The notes below the pieces were generated by a model. The model saw nothing but the letters and a program-made list of their open reading frames with translations. It did not search any database and had not been told where the DNA came from. The position numbers and the translations under genes are program-made. A stretch of DNA of 64,000 nucleotides. It comes from Gambelia wislizenii. Its lineage: Eukaryota > Chordata > Lepidosauria > Squamata > Crotaphytidae. The stretch spans positions 270,901,501 through 270,965,500 of the forward strand of contig JAUMIR010000004.1 of the NCBI GenBank assembly GCA_030847615.1. The letters are read 5' to 3'. Shown piece after piece: positions 20,893-31,385 of the stretch. The first letter of the stretch is position 1, and each line of letters begins with the position of its first letter.

Positions 20893-21909
20893 GTCAGCTC
20901 TGGTGATTTCAGCCTTCATTTTTTTCTTTTTTCTTTTTAATATAGGCAAAGGCCTGATAGTGATTTCAGCTCTAGCTATAACTACGCACCTGAGTGCAGC
21001 TTGTCTGCTCTGTGCCTTAGCCGCCCAGCCAGCTAAGTCAATGCACTGGCTGGTCTCTCTAAGCTTGTCTGCCCTTATGCCGGGTTTCGCCCGCCTGCAA
21101 AGCCCCCCTTTGCACTTAGGTGACCTGGGGCTCACCTGCCCGACAGGTCCTCAGCGCCAGCCCCTCGGCTTGTCCACCCTTGCTGGGACTCTTGCAAAAG
21201 GCGAGCCCTGAGGTGGTTCGCCCTGCTTGCCTGGGGAACCCCTACTGCCTTCCTCAGCTGGAAGGTACTGCCAGTCACCTAGGCGTGTCCACCCGTATAG
21301 TGCTGTCCGCACGGCCCCCCTTTGGCCTCGTGGGTCCCCCAACCCCAGGATGCCCCTGGGTTGTCTGGTGGCCACTTGCCCTCCCAGGCCGGGATTGCTC
21401 GCTCTGCTGTTGGAGCGGCTGCCCGGCTGGCCCCCTGTGCAGCTGGAGCCAGATAGCCCGTGCCCGTGCCCCTGCTGCCACCCGCTGCTCCCCGCGGGTC
21501 TGCAGCTGCCTCTGGCCCAGTCCCCCATGGCTGGCATCCCCTGCTGCTCTTCCCCCTACCTGGGGAACCCCTCAAGCCTGATTTCAGCTCTCTAGGGGGT
21601 AGGGGGGCTGCACCGCCTCCGGACGCCTCTCCCTCCCGTCGCTGCTTCCGAGCGTCGCCTGCTCGCTGCTGCCGCTGAGGGTCCTTGCCCACCACTGCTG
21701 AGGGTCTTCACTCGCCACCACCAAGGGGTCTTCGCTCGCCACCGCTGAGGGGTCTTCATCGCCACCCTCGTCGCCGTCCCTTGGCGCTTCTTCAGGAGCT
21801 TCCCTGAGCTCCTTCCTCTTCAGCTTACAAGAGCCAACTGGCAGGGTCCAGCAAAGGGCTGGGAATAAATCCCCGGATGCTGGACCCTGTTGAGGACTGG
21901 CCCCGCCCA

Positions 21910-22087
21910 CCAGCCAATCAGAGGCCTCTGAGGACAGGCAGGCCTGATTGGCTGGAGGGAGCACAGCCTGACCAATCAGGGAAGGGGAGCCCTTCCCTGA
22001 TTGGTCTGTTTTCGATCCTCTCCCCAGCCTGCAAGATGCAGGCTGGGGAAGAGGATGCCGGCAGGCATGGCGGCACCTATGCCTGCC
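21910..22087 (-). repeat. Four consecutive GC-rich hairpins with CCAAT boxes in the retroelement leader
   Basis: Perfect or near-perfect inverted repeats follow each other: 21910-21955 (ccagccaatcag/ctgattggctgg), 21970-22006 (gaccaatcagggaagg/ccttccctgattggtc), 22016-22053 (cctctccccagcctgca/tgcaggctggggaagagg) and 22060-22087 (ggcaggcat/atgcctgcc). Four CCAAT/ATTGG boxes lie in the first two. The position, upstream of gag on the minus strand, fits a leader or promoter. Confidence 0.7.
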
Positions 22088-22331
22088 ATGCAGTCGCAGC
22101 AGGCCGGGGAGGCCACCAGCCGCAAAGCAGCCGCCCGGGTGAATACCGGGCAACCAGCTTGTGTTTTTTTCACATTGATGTTATCTGAACAATCTGATTG
22201 TAGGCATTTGTTTTTGTGGAAGTGCACATTATCCTGGTGAAATTGTCTTCCCTGCCACAAAGGAGGAGCAATATGAAGAGAGACAGAGTTCTTACCCTGT
22301 TCTTGTTGTCCATGGCAATTGTCATTTCAAG

Positions 22332-22803
22332 TAGGGATGAAAGAAATATTTGAAAATATGAAAAAAAAAGGTTGAAAAACATGTCAAGAAACTCTGATGA
22401 GAAGAATCCTGGATAGATGAGAATCTGCAGTCCAGGACTTACTCTGCACAAAATTCAAACACAGCTATTTTGTAAAAGAAACAGATCTCTCTCTCTTTTT
22501 TTTTTTTGCACAGAAATATTATTTTCTGCACAAAAATGCTATAATTCAGGACTTATTCTGCACAAATTTGCACTCAAGTTGTTTTGCACAGAAAACAGCA
22601 TTTTCAGCATAGGAAACTGCTTTAGAAATATCATTTTCTGTGCAGAAAGTGCTGTTTCCTGAACAATTTTGCACAGAATAAGTCCTGAATTGTGAATAGA
22701 CTTTGAAAACTGATTTTTTTCAAAGACTTTTGCACAATGGGAAGAAAATTGCTAAAATTACCCTTTGCTTCTTTTGAGAAGAAAGTGATAAATTACATCC
22801 CTA
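22332..22803. mobile_element. hAT-type MITE, 472 bp, exact 8-bp target duplication
   Basis: ATTTCAAG at 22324-22331 is repeated exactly at 22804-22811. Between the repeats the ends read TAGGGATGAAAG and ...TACATCCCTA, inverted over at least 8 bp. The interior holds repeated CAGGACTTAYTCTGCACAAA-like motifs. The window's right edge (about 63985-63993, attacatcccta) carries another terminus of the same kind. Confidence 0.8.
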
Positions 22804-22811
22804 ATTTCAAG

Positions 22812-23988
22812 TAGAATAAGAAGGATCAGTTCAATTCTATGGGAAGCCCAATAGAAGGACAGGAGAAGAAACTGCTTCCTCTTGCTTATGTCTCACCACA
22901 GCTGGGATTCAGAGGTCTGTAACTTTTCCTTACCTATGCCAGCTGCTCCTGTATTAGCATTAAAGGAATAATCAAGGGAACCCTTGGTAGAAACCCTTTG
23001 TTTCCTTTGATCATGGATTACTCTCCTATCTTAATGTGTAAAGATGATTTGTGTTATTGCAGACGAAGTGCAATGCAATTTCCATTTCATCTCTGGCCTC
23101 CTACTTGCAATAATCGGACTGTATTTCTGCCAACCACTCTGGGTCTTCTTTTCTTCTCTGAAGAACACATAACCTCCAACTATCCTGATTAATCATCTAT
23201 TGTCCCACATTTTCAGCTGCCTTTAAGATGTCCCAGTTTCTTTCTTCTTTCATTTTCTCCCTTCCCCTCAACTTGCTTCAGTTGCTGCAAACTGAGTTCA
23301 AAGTGCAAAAGTCATTTGCACTCAATTAACTGGGTGGGAGGGGGGAGGAGAGGAGGGCATGGAATCTTGCCATTCCCAGTAGGCTCAGGAAAAAGCAAAT
23401 AACTGGAGCCTCTACTAAGTTGTGTGTTTTTCCTTGTTAATAACTTTTGCAGTCTTGACCACAAACTGATGTTCCTTGGCCACATGTGTCCCAGTTTCCA
23501 TCTGTGAAATGTTGGAGGGTATGAGAACATTTTGTGGTGAAAGGCAGATATTGACACAGGATTATCACTCATTAATCAGTCGCTGCAGGTTTTGCTGGAC
23601 CCATAGCTCTATACCAGTGCTTCTTAAGCTATCTGAGGTGGTGGACTAGCAGTATCTCAGTGTGCCAAGGTTCCACATAATATTTGTGTTCATTGGCCCT
23701 TTCTTTTCTGGAAACTCTCCATTCATCACCATTCTGACTAGTGCCCTTCTATATAATGTAGAGGTAGTTTAGGGAAGATAGCACTAGTTACCATTCATTC
23801 AGTCTACAACACAAAGGGACCTGCCTTTAGAAGTTTCTGGAATTCAGTATTGGTTCATGAAAGATATATATTTTCTTATACAAGAGCAAAAGAGTTAATA
23901 TAATGTGAACACCTCCCTTCTGCCTTCTACTTTTCATTGTAACCTGACAACTCTATTATTAACTGCACTGCTGTTTTATTTTTGGCAG
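22812..23988. other. Intron 5 right part with an unclassified dispersed repeat at about 23160-23345
   Basis: The segment 23160-23345 (tgctgcaaactgagttcaaagtgcaaaag ...) recurs in inverted orientation at about 39460-39690, so it is a repeated element I cannot name. No coding motif is present until the exon 6 acceptor. Confidence 0.45.
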
Positions 23989-24033
23989 AAATGCAAATAA
24001 ATCATCAGCCAAAAATGCAAGAGGAGAAAAATG
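23989..24033 (+). CDS. LOXHD1-like exon 6: inter-domain linker micro-exon (45 nt)
   Basis: The acceptor ttttatttttggcag and the donor atg|gtaaat bound 45 nt that begin and end in phase 1. With its neighbours it reads E-MQINHQPKMQEEKN-G, a hydrophilic linker between PLAT B and PLAT C. As I remember human LOXHD1, a non-PLAT linker sits at the equivalent position. Being symmetrical (1-1, 45 nt), it could be skipped without shifting the frame. Support is by splice sites and phase only, because the peptide has no recognisable family. Confidence 0.6.
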
Positions 24034-24499
24034 GTAAATTATTCTGCTGTTTCTATCTTTCAATCAAGAGTGTTGCTGAACTGAAATGTGTGTGTGTGGT
24101 GGTGGTGGTTTGCTTATTGTAATTACAAGCCCCCTTTTTTAAAGGCCCACATTCTTGTTGGAAGGATGCTGCAAACAGTGTGAAAATATCCATAATGCTA
24201 AATGTAATTCCATTACATTAAGATGTACATGTCTGTAATGTCCACATCCATAGAACATCTTCTTCTCCCAGCCCTGTCTTTGGCCCATGTGTTCATCTGA
24301 TTAGCTGTGCTTGGGTTTCTTTTAATGGATTGAAATGTGTCTCTATTTTTCTGAACATTTTTTGAAAGTGTAATTTTGTGCATATTCTTTTTTATGTTGT
24401 ACACATTGCTTTCACACATTCATCTACTGAATCTACTGACTAAAGTGTGTTTGAGCTGTGGTATTTTAACAACATTTGAAATATGCACATTTCTCTATA
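24034..24499. other. Intron sequence, no recognised feature
   Basis: AT-rich sequence after exon 6. A short GT/GGT run is present at about 24088-24110. I see nothing else. Confidence 0.45.
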
Positions 24500-24842
24500 C
24501 AGTATGACCCCTGTATCTATTGGACCAGTAACCACAGATTCACTTACCCATGTCCAAAAAAAAAAAAAAAAAAAAAAAAAGATGGTCTCTCTAGACATCT
24601 TCTAGGTACTCCAACATGACTCTATGGTATGCTTATGCCAGAAGCTGACCATAGAGTCATGCTGGAGGACCTAGAAGATGCCTAGAAAGGTATTCTTGGC
24701 ATATTCTAGGTCCTCCAGTGTGACTGCATGGTATAATTGGGCCAGAAGTCATTCCTTTTAGTAGGGTTTGCTATGATCCACAGGTTCCAGTATCTATGGT
24801 AAATCTGGGAATGTACTCCCCACAGATACAGAGGGTGTACTG
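24500..24842. mobile_element. Tigger/mariner-like MITE with TA target duplication
   Basis: The left end is TA-CAGTATGACCCCTGTATC and the right end is its imperfect inverse GATACAGAGGGTGTACTG-TA. An internal imperfect inverted repeat is present (tctaggt...tccaacatgactctatgg and inverse). A 24-nt A-run lies at 24557-24580. Copies at 30.2 and 35.1 kb share the ends. Confidence 0.65.
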
Positions 24843-24856
24843 TACTGACTTTTTAA

Positions 24857-24995
24857 ATATTTATTTATTTATTTATTTATACCCTGCTCTTCAGCCACAA
24901 GCCTATCAGAGCGGCTTACAAATTGTTTTAAGCAATAGCAGTTTACACATCTACATTGCATTAAGCAGTTTCCAATGTGTGTTAGCTAATTTTTT
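24857..24995 (-). mobile_element. 3' part of a tRNA-derived SINE (antisense)
   Basis: After a TTTA tail the minus strand reads the same as the 3' half of the SINE at 33965-34255 (ttaagcaatagcagtttaca, ccacaagcctatcagagcgg in inverse). The 5' head is missing. Confidence 0.65.
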
Positions 24996-27454
24996 AAAGC
25001 CTGTAATCAGATGCAGCCACAGCCACCCAACATGTGGATTCCAGAATGCAAAATGTGTCTTGTCAGCAGTTAGTCCAGGGAATGTGAACCACGGATAGGC
25101 AATATAACTCTTTCCTGGGTTCTATGGGGCCAGTTATAAAAGAATACTATAAAGACAACAATGTCTTAACTCAATTTTATGAACAGCAACAACAGTAACA
25201 ATGCAGCAAACAATATATTAAATTGTTTCCAATGTCCCTTAGTGCCTTGCACCCAATGTGATACCAGTGCAGAATGTTATTGTAGGACTCTTCTGCATGT
25301 GCTGCTCAGCAGTATTGCAACCTTGGATGCAAACCTTAATGCCCTAAATGAAAAAAAAAATACAAAATGGGTACAGATGCATAATGGAAATTCCACTATA
25401 AGGAATTTTCCATTGCATAATAGAAAACCTTACTGACTCATTCAAGTGAAAAGGATCTAATCCTTATCCCATGGAGTTCACAGCTCCTCTCCAGCTCTCC
25501 CTCCCTTTCTGAACTGAACAAGTAAGTGCATCTCTTTAGGATCTCCCTACTCATTGGGCCAAACCAGTAACTCATAGGTGTTACATCTGCCCCCAAATAC
25601 ACCCACAACTTAAATCTATCCCTTGGAAAACCTGTTTATAAGGATACCACTTCAGTTTAAATTAGTTCCTTTATACCATATACCCAAGCCTGATTGATTA
25701 AGCTAGATCTCAATGAGGTGACTAATTCCTGGTATTATCTGTACATTGACGCTTTGAGACCACTGAACAGAATTTTACATTTGAGACATTATCCCAATTA
25801 ACCAGAATCACATTACCAGCAAATGTGGAAAGAGAAATATGAAGATAATTTGTCTTCATAAATAAATGGTGAACAAATCCTGAAGTTAACCATGGTTTAA
25901 AAAGTCACAAGGCATGAAGAATTTTCATAGAAAAAGGGAAAGAATGAGTTATTTGGTCCATTCTGGGTCCTGCTCACTCCAGTGTGTTAATCGAGTGGAG
26001 TTTCAGTATTGTCACAGTATCAAAATAGCTAACCCTACAAGTTTGTTGCTCAGAATGAAACCTAACTAATAAGCAGTAAACTAAAAGCATTCTATAGCCT
26101 ACAAAATATGGCAAGCTACACAGTCATTGACTATCCATCATCCCCACACTCAGTTCCCACTGAACCTGGGCTTAGCCCATTTTCCCCATAGCTGAGGCGA
26201 GGTGCTAGTTTTATCAAACCGTTACAGCCATAGAGCACATACTGCCTTTTCCCAGTTAGACTACATACTTGTTAGCAAGTACAAAGGAATGCAAACACAA
26301 TTAGCTACAAAGTGAATCAACTGAACTTGGCAGGAAAAGGACACATCCAGGACCGATCCTGACAATAGGTTCCTGCACCACCAAAAAGAAGAGCAGTTCA
26401 CCATGTATCAGCAAACTTTTTATTCAAAAGTATCACTATGTACATATGAAATGAAACAGGTAAGCCTTGCATAAGTAAACATAAACATTTTGAATCTTCT
26501 AGAGACCACTTGAAAGTTTCTTCCAAAATGCATCTCAGGATTATTGTACAGCATCATTAAAACACACACGCACACACAACTTTGTCTTGTTAACAATTTC
26601 CCAAAAGCTTTCTGGTCTTTAAAAGATAGCAAAGAAGGAGCTGTCTTAACTTCCCTAAGGAGGGAGTTCCATAGTGTGACAGGAGCCACAGAGAAGTCCT
26701 TCCCCATATTCCCACCACATGTGCCAGTGAAAGTGGTGGAACAGAGAGAAGTGCCTCCTATAATGAGCTGGTGATGGAATGCAGGTGAGTGAATGAGAAG
26801 AGAGAATGAGGGAGCCAATCCCAAAGCAGAAAGCTGTAATGGGAGGGGTTTCAGAGAGACTGAACTGTGTGGATGTCAGTTGAGAGAGAGTGTTTCTGTC
26901 AGTTAAATCTGTGTGAAGTTTGGTTTGGAGTTTGATCTGTGCAGTTGGAGAGTGTTGAGGCTGAATGGTTGATAGAGTGAGTGGAAATTGAGAATGTGAT
27001 ACAAAGAGTACACGAGTCTGTTGTATAATAATTGGTTATATTAGAAGCTCAAAGATTAATATATGTGCTTATATAGGTGGGTTGGTCACCTTTGTCACCA
27101 CAGAGTAGCCTAAGTGACACTAAGCCAAATAACCAAGTTATATGCACAGTATTGAAGCATTGATGTTACAACCTTAAAGTTAATAAACCAATTATTATGT
27201 TTTGTTTATAAAGTCCAAATTCATCATGATTTACTCCACTCACTGACAGATATTAGGCACGCTTACCAACAGAGACCACACACCCACATATTCTGTCCAT
27301 AAAAGTTCAGACCCTAGTCCAGAGAAGGGATAAAGGGGGAAGTCTGAAAGGAAGGTGGCAGTGGCAGGCGGCCAGGCTGAGTAATTGGGTAAATTCAGCT
27401 GGCATGTCCTCCATACCTTCCTTGAGGATCTTAGAGCTCGGGAGACTAATAAGG
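24996..27454. other. Intron 6 sequence, mostly unrecognised
   Basis: The region around 26,590-26,830 resembles a dispersed element with L2-like coding remnants (ggagggagttccatagtgtg). I recognise nothing else. Runs: A-run at 25350-25359 and (CA)-like at 26561-26578. Confidence 0.35.
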
Positions 27455-27705
27455 GGAGATGTGTTTGTATGTGCCTTCAAGGCACCTGTTCACCTATTGG
27501 AACCCCATGGATTTCATATGGTTTTCCTAGGCAAGGAAAACTCAGAGATCATTTTGCCAGTTCTTTCTCAGAAATATAGCCTACAGCACCTGGTATTCAT
27601 TGGTGGTCTCCCATCATTGGTGGTCTCCCATCTAAGTACTAACTAGGGCTCACCCTGCTTAACTTTCAAGATCAGATGGAATTTGTTGCCTTTAGAGTAT
27701 TTAGG
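27455..27705 (-). mobile_element. SINE with a 5S-rRNA-derived head (5S-Sauria type)
   Basis: On the minus strand the head reads tctgatcttgaaagttaagcagggt ... tagtacttagatgggagaccaccaa, which matches the internal promoter half of vertebrate 5S rRNA (settings: gatctcggaagctaagcagg, tagtacttggatgggagacc). A short duplication of ggtggtctcccatc follows (27601-27630). The body then ends with a Sauria/Bov-B-like tail (ccttgaaggcacatac). It is a retroposon, not a functional 5S gene. Confidence 0.75.
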
Positions 27706-27996
27706 CCCCTTATAGCCTGGACCTGGGCTGCATAGTGTTCATGTAATCTAGGCCCAATTTGCCCTAAAATATTGGTTTTCATCTAAACAGAACTTCAGTG
27801 ATTTCCCATTCTTCCATGATGTCTCTGAGCAGAACCTTCCATTTATAAGTGAACAATTACTAGTTTCCCCTAGGCTCTGTGATGTTTTGTTTGTTAAAAC
27901 TAAAGCCAGAACACAAGACTCCTCATGCCTATAGTAGTTACTGAGATAAAACAGCTCTGTTGGTGGCACTCCTTTTTCATTTGTTTTTACCTGCAG

Positions 27997-28160
27997 GAGA
28001 AGATTGGAAAATCACAGTAGTCACTGGCTCTTCTGAAACAGCTGGCACAACAGCAACTGTGTCCCTTTATGTTTACGGAGAAGACAAGGCTACAGGTCCT
28101 TTTATGCTGGGATCTGGGGAACACCAGCTGTTTAATCCCTACAGTGTAGATACATTCAAG
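27997..28160 (+). CDS. LOXHD1-like exon 7: start of PLAT domain C
   Basis: The acceptor is ttacctgcag and the donor aag|gtacaa. After two codon-completing bases it encodes 54 residues beginning EDWKITVVTGSSETAGTTAT, then VSLYVYGEDKATGPFML, ending DTFK. This is the first half of a PLAT domain. The last residues correspond to the T-D-x-F strand, so here the intron falls a few residues later than in exons 3 and 9. Confidence 0.93.
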
Positions 28161-28438
28161 GTACAATACTACTAAAAATAAGGATGAGTTTGTTTACACA
28201 GTGTATTCAGAACAGATTTATTCCATGCTAAAGAAGTGACAGATATTTACAAAGACCTCATTGTAAAGATTTCAATTCCACATTTCATTTTCTGAATCCC
28301 CTGTTGATATATCATGCAGCATCCCTGGCAGAATAGGGTAATTGTATATTTATGGCAGTAATCAACTTAACAATGCATTACTAAAATTAGTAGATGATGT
28401 CAGAGAGTCCTAAAATAAAGACCTCTCCACGATGCTAA

Positions 28439-29017
28439 GGACTTTATCAGACCCCTAAACCCCGTTCTTTTGCCAGCATAACTTCTGCCATTTTTATGCC
28501 AGCAAAAGAACTCCCCATGCCACACTTACCTTGCATCCACATTAAAGGCTTCTCTGGTAACGAATGAGGAGTGAACAGAGCCCCGTTCACTTTCTCTATT
28601 GAAATCCCACAGATTCTCATGAGAATACATGGCATGGGAAATTAAAAAATGAAAAGAAAAATAGCAAAGTAAAAGTTTCAAAAAGCACACACACACTATA
28701 AAAGTCCAAAGTAAACTGGGGAGGGTCATAAAAAGTGTGTCACCTACCTGGATGTCATGATCTCACTTGGAAATGTTCTGGCCGGACTGGCCATCAAAGT
28801 GTATTCACATGAGTACAATGGGACAAGGATTCAAACACCAGCAATGCTGGCACAAAAGCACTAGGGGAGATCTATTGATGGCTTGGGCCACCAATGGAAA
28901 AGTGCAGTTTTTTAAACTGGACATGATTACGAAAGGGCGATGTCATCTGTTATGCACGTCCTTTTGTGATCATTAGGTGTCCTAATGATGCTGTATTTAG
29001 ATGCTCTGATAAAGTCC
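28439..29017. mobile_element. MITE of the GGAC-end family, 579 bp, TAA target duplication
   Basis: Ends GGACTTTATCAGACC and CTGATAAAGTCC are both flanked by TAA. A hairpin of gttcttttgccagcat/atgccagcaaaagaac lies near the left end. The interior aligns with the 57.5-kb copy in inverse orientation and with the 14.1-kb copy. No transposase. Confidence 0.85.
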
Positions 29018-29020
29018 TAA

Positions 29021-29429
29021 GTTTTGTCTAAAGTTTAATTAGCTGTTTTGTAGCCTTGTTAGAAGGATGTTGATAATAGAGAGGGGATGAAGGTGTGGAG
29101 GCTGGTAGGGTGAGAACGAAGGGTGCTGGCCTGGCCTGGTACTGTGTGGGAAATAATATTGCTGGATGGTGGGAGGAGGGAATGTTTAACTTTGAATAGT
29201 TTTAAAAGTGAAACTTGGAATAGATTGTCAGAGCTTGCAATAACCTGCTACTGTGCTGATCCTATGATTCAATAAAGCTTGCTTGGAATTATCTAGAGGC
29301 CTCTTCATTGAGTAGGAAGAAGACAGGGGCATCGGAAAGATCTCCTCTCCCTCTATAAACCTGCAAGGGTTTTATGAACTTCAGGGGAAGGCTTTCTCTT
29401 GTCCTGCCACCATCACAGTCTTACTTGTT
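29021..29429. other. Intron sequence, possibly a solo LTR-like stretch
   Basis: At 29040-29300 there is a purine-rich stretch ending with cctatgattcaataaagcttgc, which includes an AATAAA signal. This might be part of an LTR but no partner or target duplication was seen. Confidence 0.25.
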
Positions 29430-29745
29430 GAGGACTTGAAAGAGCCTTCTCTGTGGCTTCTCCGACCCTCTGGAACTCTCCCATGGGAGCCTAGGCTGGC
29501 CCCCTCCCTGTTTTTGTTTCACTGGCAGGCAAAAACATCCTTTTTTAAAGCAGGCCTTTGATGTATAATCGTGGCTTTTATTGGGGTATGGTTTTTTGTT
29601 GATTTTATCTGTGTGTTTTTTTTTACTTTGTATGTTTTAAATTGGTTTTAATTGTTTTAAATTGTGATTTTAATTGTTCTGTAAACTGCCTTGGGTCCCA
29701 CTTTGGGAGAAAGGAAGCATAGAAATTGCATAAATAAATAAATAT
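29430..29745 (+). mobile_element. L2-type LINE 3' end
   Basis: Degenerate coding tail (gagccttctctgtggcttctc, ctctggaactctcccatggg) is followed by a 3' UTR (actgccttgggtccc ... gaaattgcataaataaataaat), the standard L2-like ending. Confidence 0.6.
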
Positions 29746-30199
29746 TCATATCATGATGTATCTGAAGAAACATGAACATTGATGCTGCAGTAGGCATTTG
29801 GAAAACAACCACTATCAGTTTCCATTGTTGATATCCATCTAGAATATACAGTGAAAAAGTGATATAACATACCGTAATTATAATAAGTATTTATAATAGG
29901 CCTCACATTTTGAAAAGTTAAGTTTCTACTTAGTTTGGAAAGTGAAGAAGGGGTAAAAGAAGGCAAACGCGATAACTGCCAGTCAGAGACTGCCTGCTCC
30001 CCTGATTTTAAGTTCTTATTCTAAAGCAAGTTCTGCTCAGATCCATAAGACCAATGGTTTGGGGTCCAAGTGATAAATCAGTAGGACTTACTTCAAATTA
30101 AGTAAGTCTCCCATTCATCTTCCATTTTTAGTATGTTTGTGTTCACTGGCAATAATTTTCATTTATTGGCAATAATTCATTACTGATAATTGTATATAC

Positions 30200-30494
30200 A
30201 AATCCCGCCCCCATCCACAGGGGATACATTCCTGGAATTACCATTTATAAATGAAACCGTAGATAATAGTGAACTACCATAGAAAACCATAGAATCATGC
30301 AGGAGAACCTAGAAAATGCCTAGAGTGCACCACTCTGGACATTTGGAGGGTCCTCCAGCATAACTCTATGGTCAACTTTTGGTGGAGGATCCCTAATGCG
30401 ACCCTCCAGATGGCTAGAAAGACTCCCCAAACTGTGGTTAAATGAAATTGTGTTTACTGAAATCAGGGATATGTGGGTTGTGGGACCTGTACTG
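30200..30494. mobile_element. Tigger-like MITE, degenerate copy
   Basis: The left end is similar to atcccgcccccatccacaggggata and the right end to tgggacctgtactg. An internal inverted repeat matches the 24.5-kb copy (atagaatcatgcaggag/ctccagcataactctatgg). Confidence 0.5.
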
Positions 30495-30639
30495 AGTTCT
30501 GCATGAGTACCTTGCTTGATATGAAAAGTAACTTGTACTGGTTGCTTGTTACTGCATGAAACATCTATTACTGGCTGGGGGCTTCTAGCAGAAGCAGTCA
30601 TACTTTTAAAATATATCTCAGAGGTTCAATGCAGTGCTG

Positions 30640-30785
30640 TGCAGCACTTTATTCTCTGCAAGGTAGGTCAGGCTAGTAGGGAATAACTGGCCTGAGCTCA
30701 CTGATAGAGTTCCATGGTTCTGTAGGAACTGAATCTGGATCTCTCAAGTGCAGCACTCTAACCACTACACTACATGGTTATTTAA
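30640..30785 (-). mobile_element. tRNA-derived SINE head (antisense)
   Basis: The minus strand reads tgtagtgtagtggttagagtgc (A box) and cagattcagttcct (degenerate B box), the tRNA-related promoter of a SINE. No 3' tail that I can name. Confidence 0.6.
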
Positions 30786-31385
30786 TGATAATCATCATGG
30801 AGAAAATCCGCATGAAAAAGTATTGTCCTCTCTCTATCCTCTGACATATACCCATATACACCTTTCCCCCTTAAGTATGGTTCACTTAATTTGATAATAG
30901 TGATTTTTCTGGTTCAAGAGCTGAAGAGGGGAGTAAAAGGGAATTCTACACCTTTCTATGTGCTGTTAATATGTTAGAAATACATTTTTGTAGATACAAG
31001 GAATGTTGACAGTTAAATATAAGAAGACAGAAGAGATGCCTCCCATCTCTATACTCTGCTGACAGTAATGTTCTTAAGGTTAGTAAGTACTGACAGAATG
31101 TCTTGCAGAAGCAGTGGCTGTATAGGTTTAAGCTGTCTGCCCTTTCAGAACACATCACATAACTTGGCATATATCAGCACAGCTGGCAATGTGCTAAGGA
31201 TAGTTAAGGAACTGAAATAGCAAATGAATTACTAAAGATAAACTGATTTACAAGCTGTATAAGAGGATGCTCAAATGATACCTAACTATTGCTAAATACC
31301 TTTAGGAGGTTAGAAAGGTTAAGAATTCAGAATAGGCCAGTCATTATTGCTGCCTGATTGCTTGGGATTTGATTTCTGTAAGTGA
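30786..31385. other. Intron 7 sequence, no recognised feature
   Basis: AT-rich, with no motif-bearing frames or recognisable repeat. Confidence 0.4.

Larger units (their letters stand above)
16440..22160 (-). mobile_element. Ngaro/DIRS-type tyrosine-recombinase retrotransposon (antisense, decayed)
   Basis: In minus-strand order: GC-rich leader with stacked hairpins, gag with a Cys/His cluster, reverse transcriptase with a YLDD motif, RNase H, then a tyrosine recombinase in a separate, slightly overlapping frame. RT-RNase H followed by a downstream recombinase and no integrase is the Ngaro/DIRS plan. The recombinase lying after RNase H favours Ngaro. Ends are approximate: GC content and unusual sequence stop near 16,440 and 22,160, but I could not prove the terminal repeats. 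Gag and pol carry frameshifts and a stop, so the copy is not autonomous. Confidence 0.82.

Noticed and set aside
20153..21695. Plus-strand open frames of 120-170 codons opposite the retroelement gag region
   Set aside because: They are antisense shadows in GC-rich sequence. Gag motifs lie on the minus strand.
24557..24580. Poly-A run as evidence of a processed pseudogene
   Set aside because: It lies within the Tigger-like MITE with no upstream gene-derived sequence.
27600..27700. Possible 5S rRNA gene on the minus strand
   Set aside because: Only part of 5S is present, it is mutated, and it is followed by a SINE body. It is a retroposon head, not a functional rRNA gene.
30640..30785. tRNA gene on the minus strand
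   Set aside because: The A and B boxes are present but the cloverleaf cannot be completed, and the sequence continues as a SINE body.
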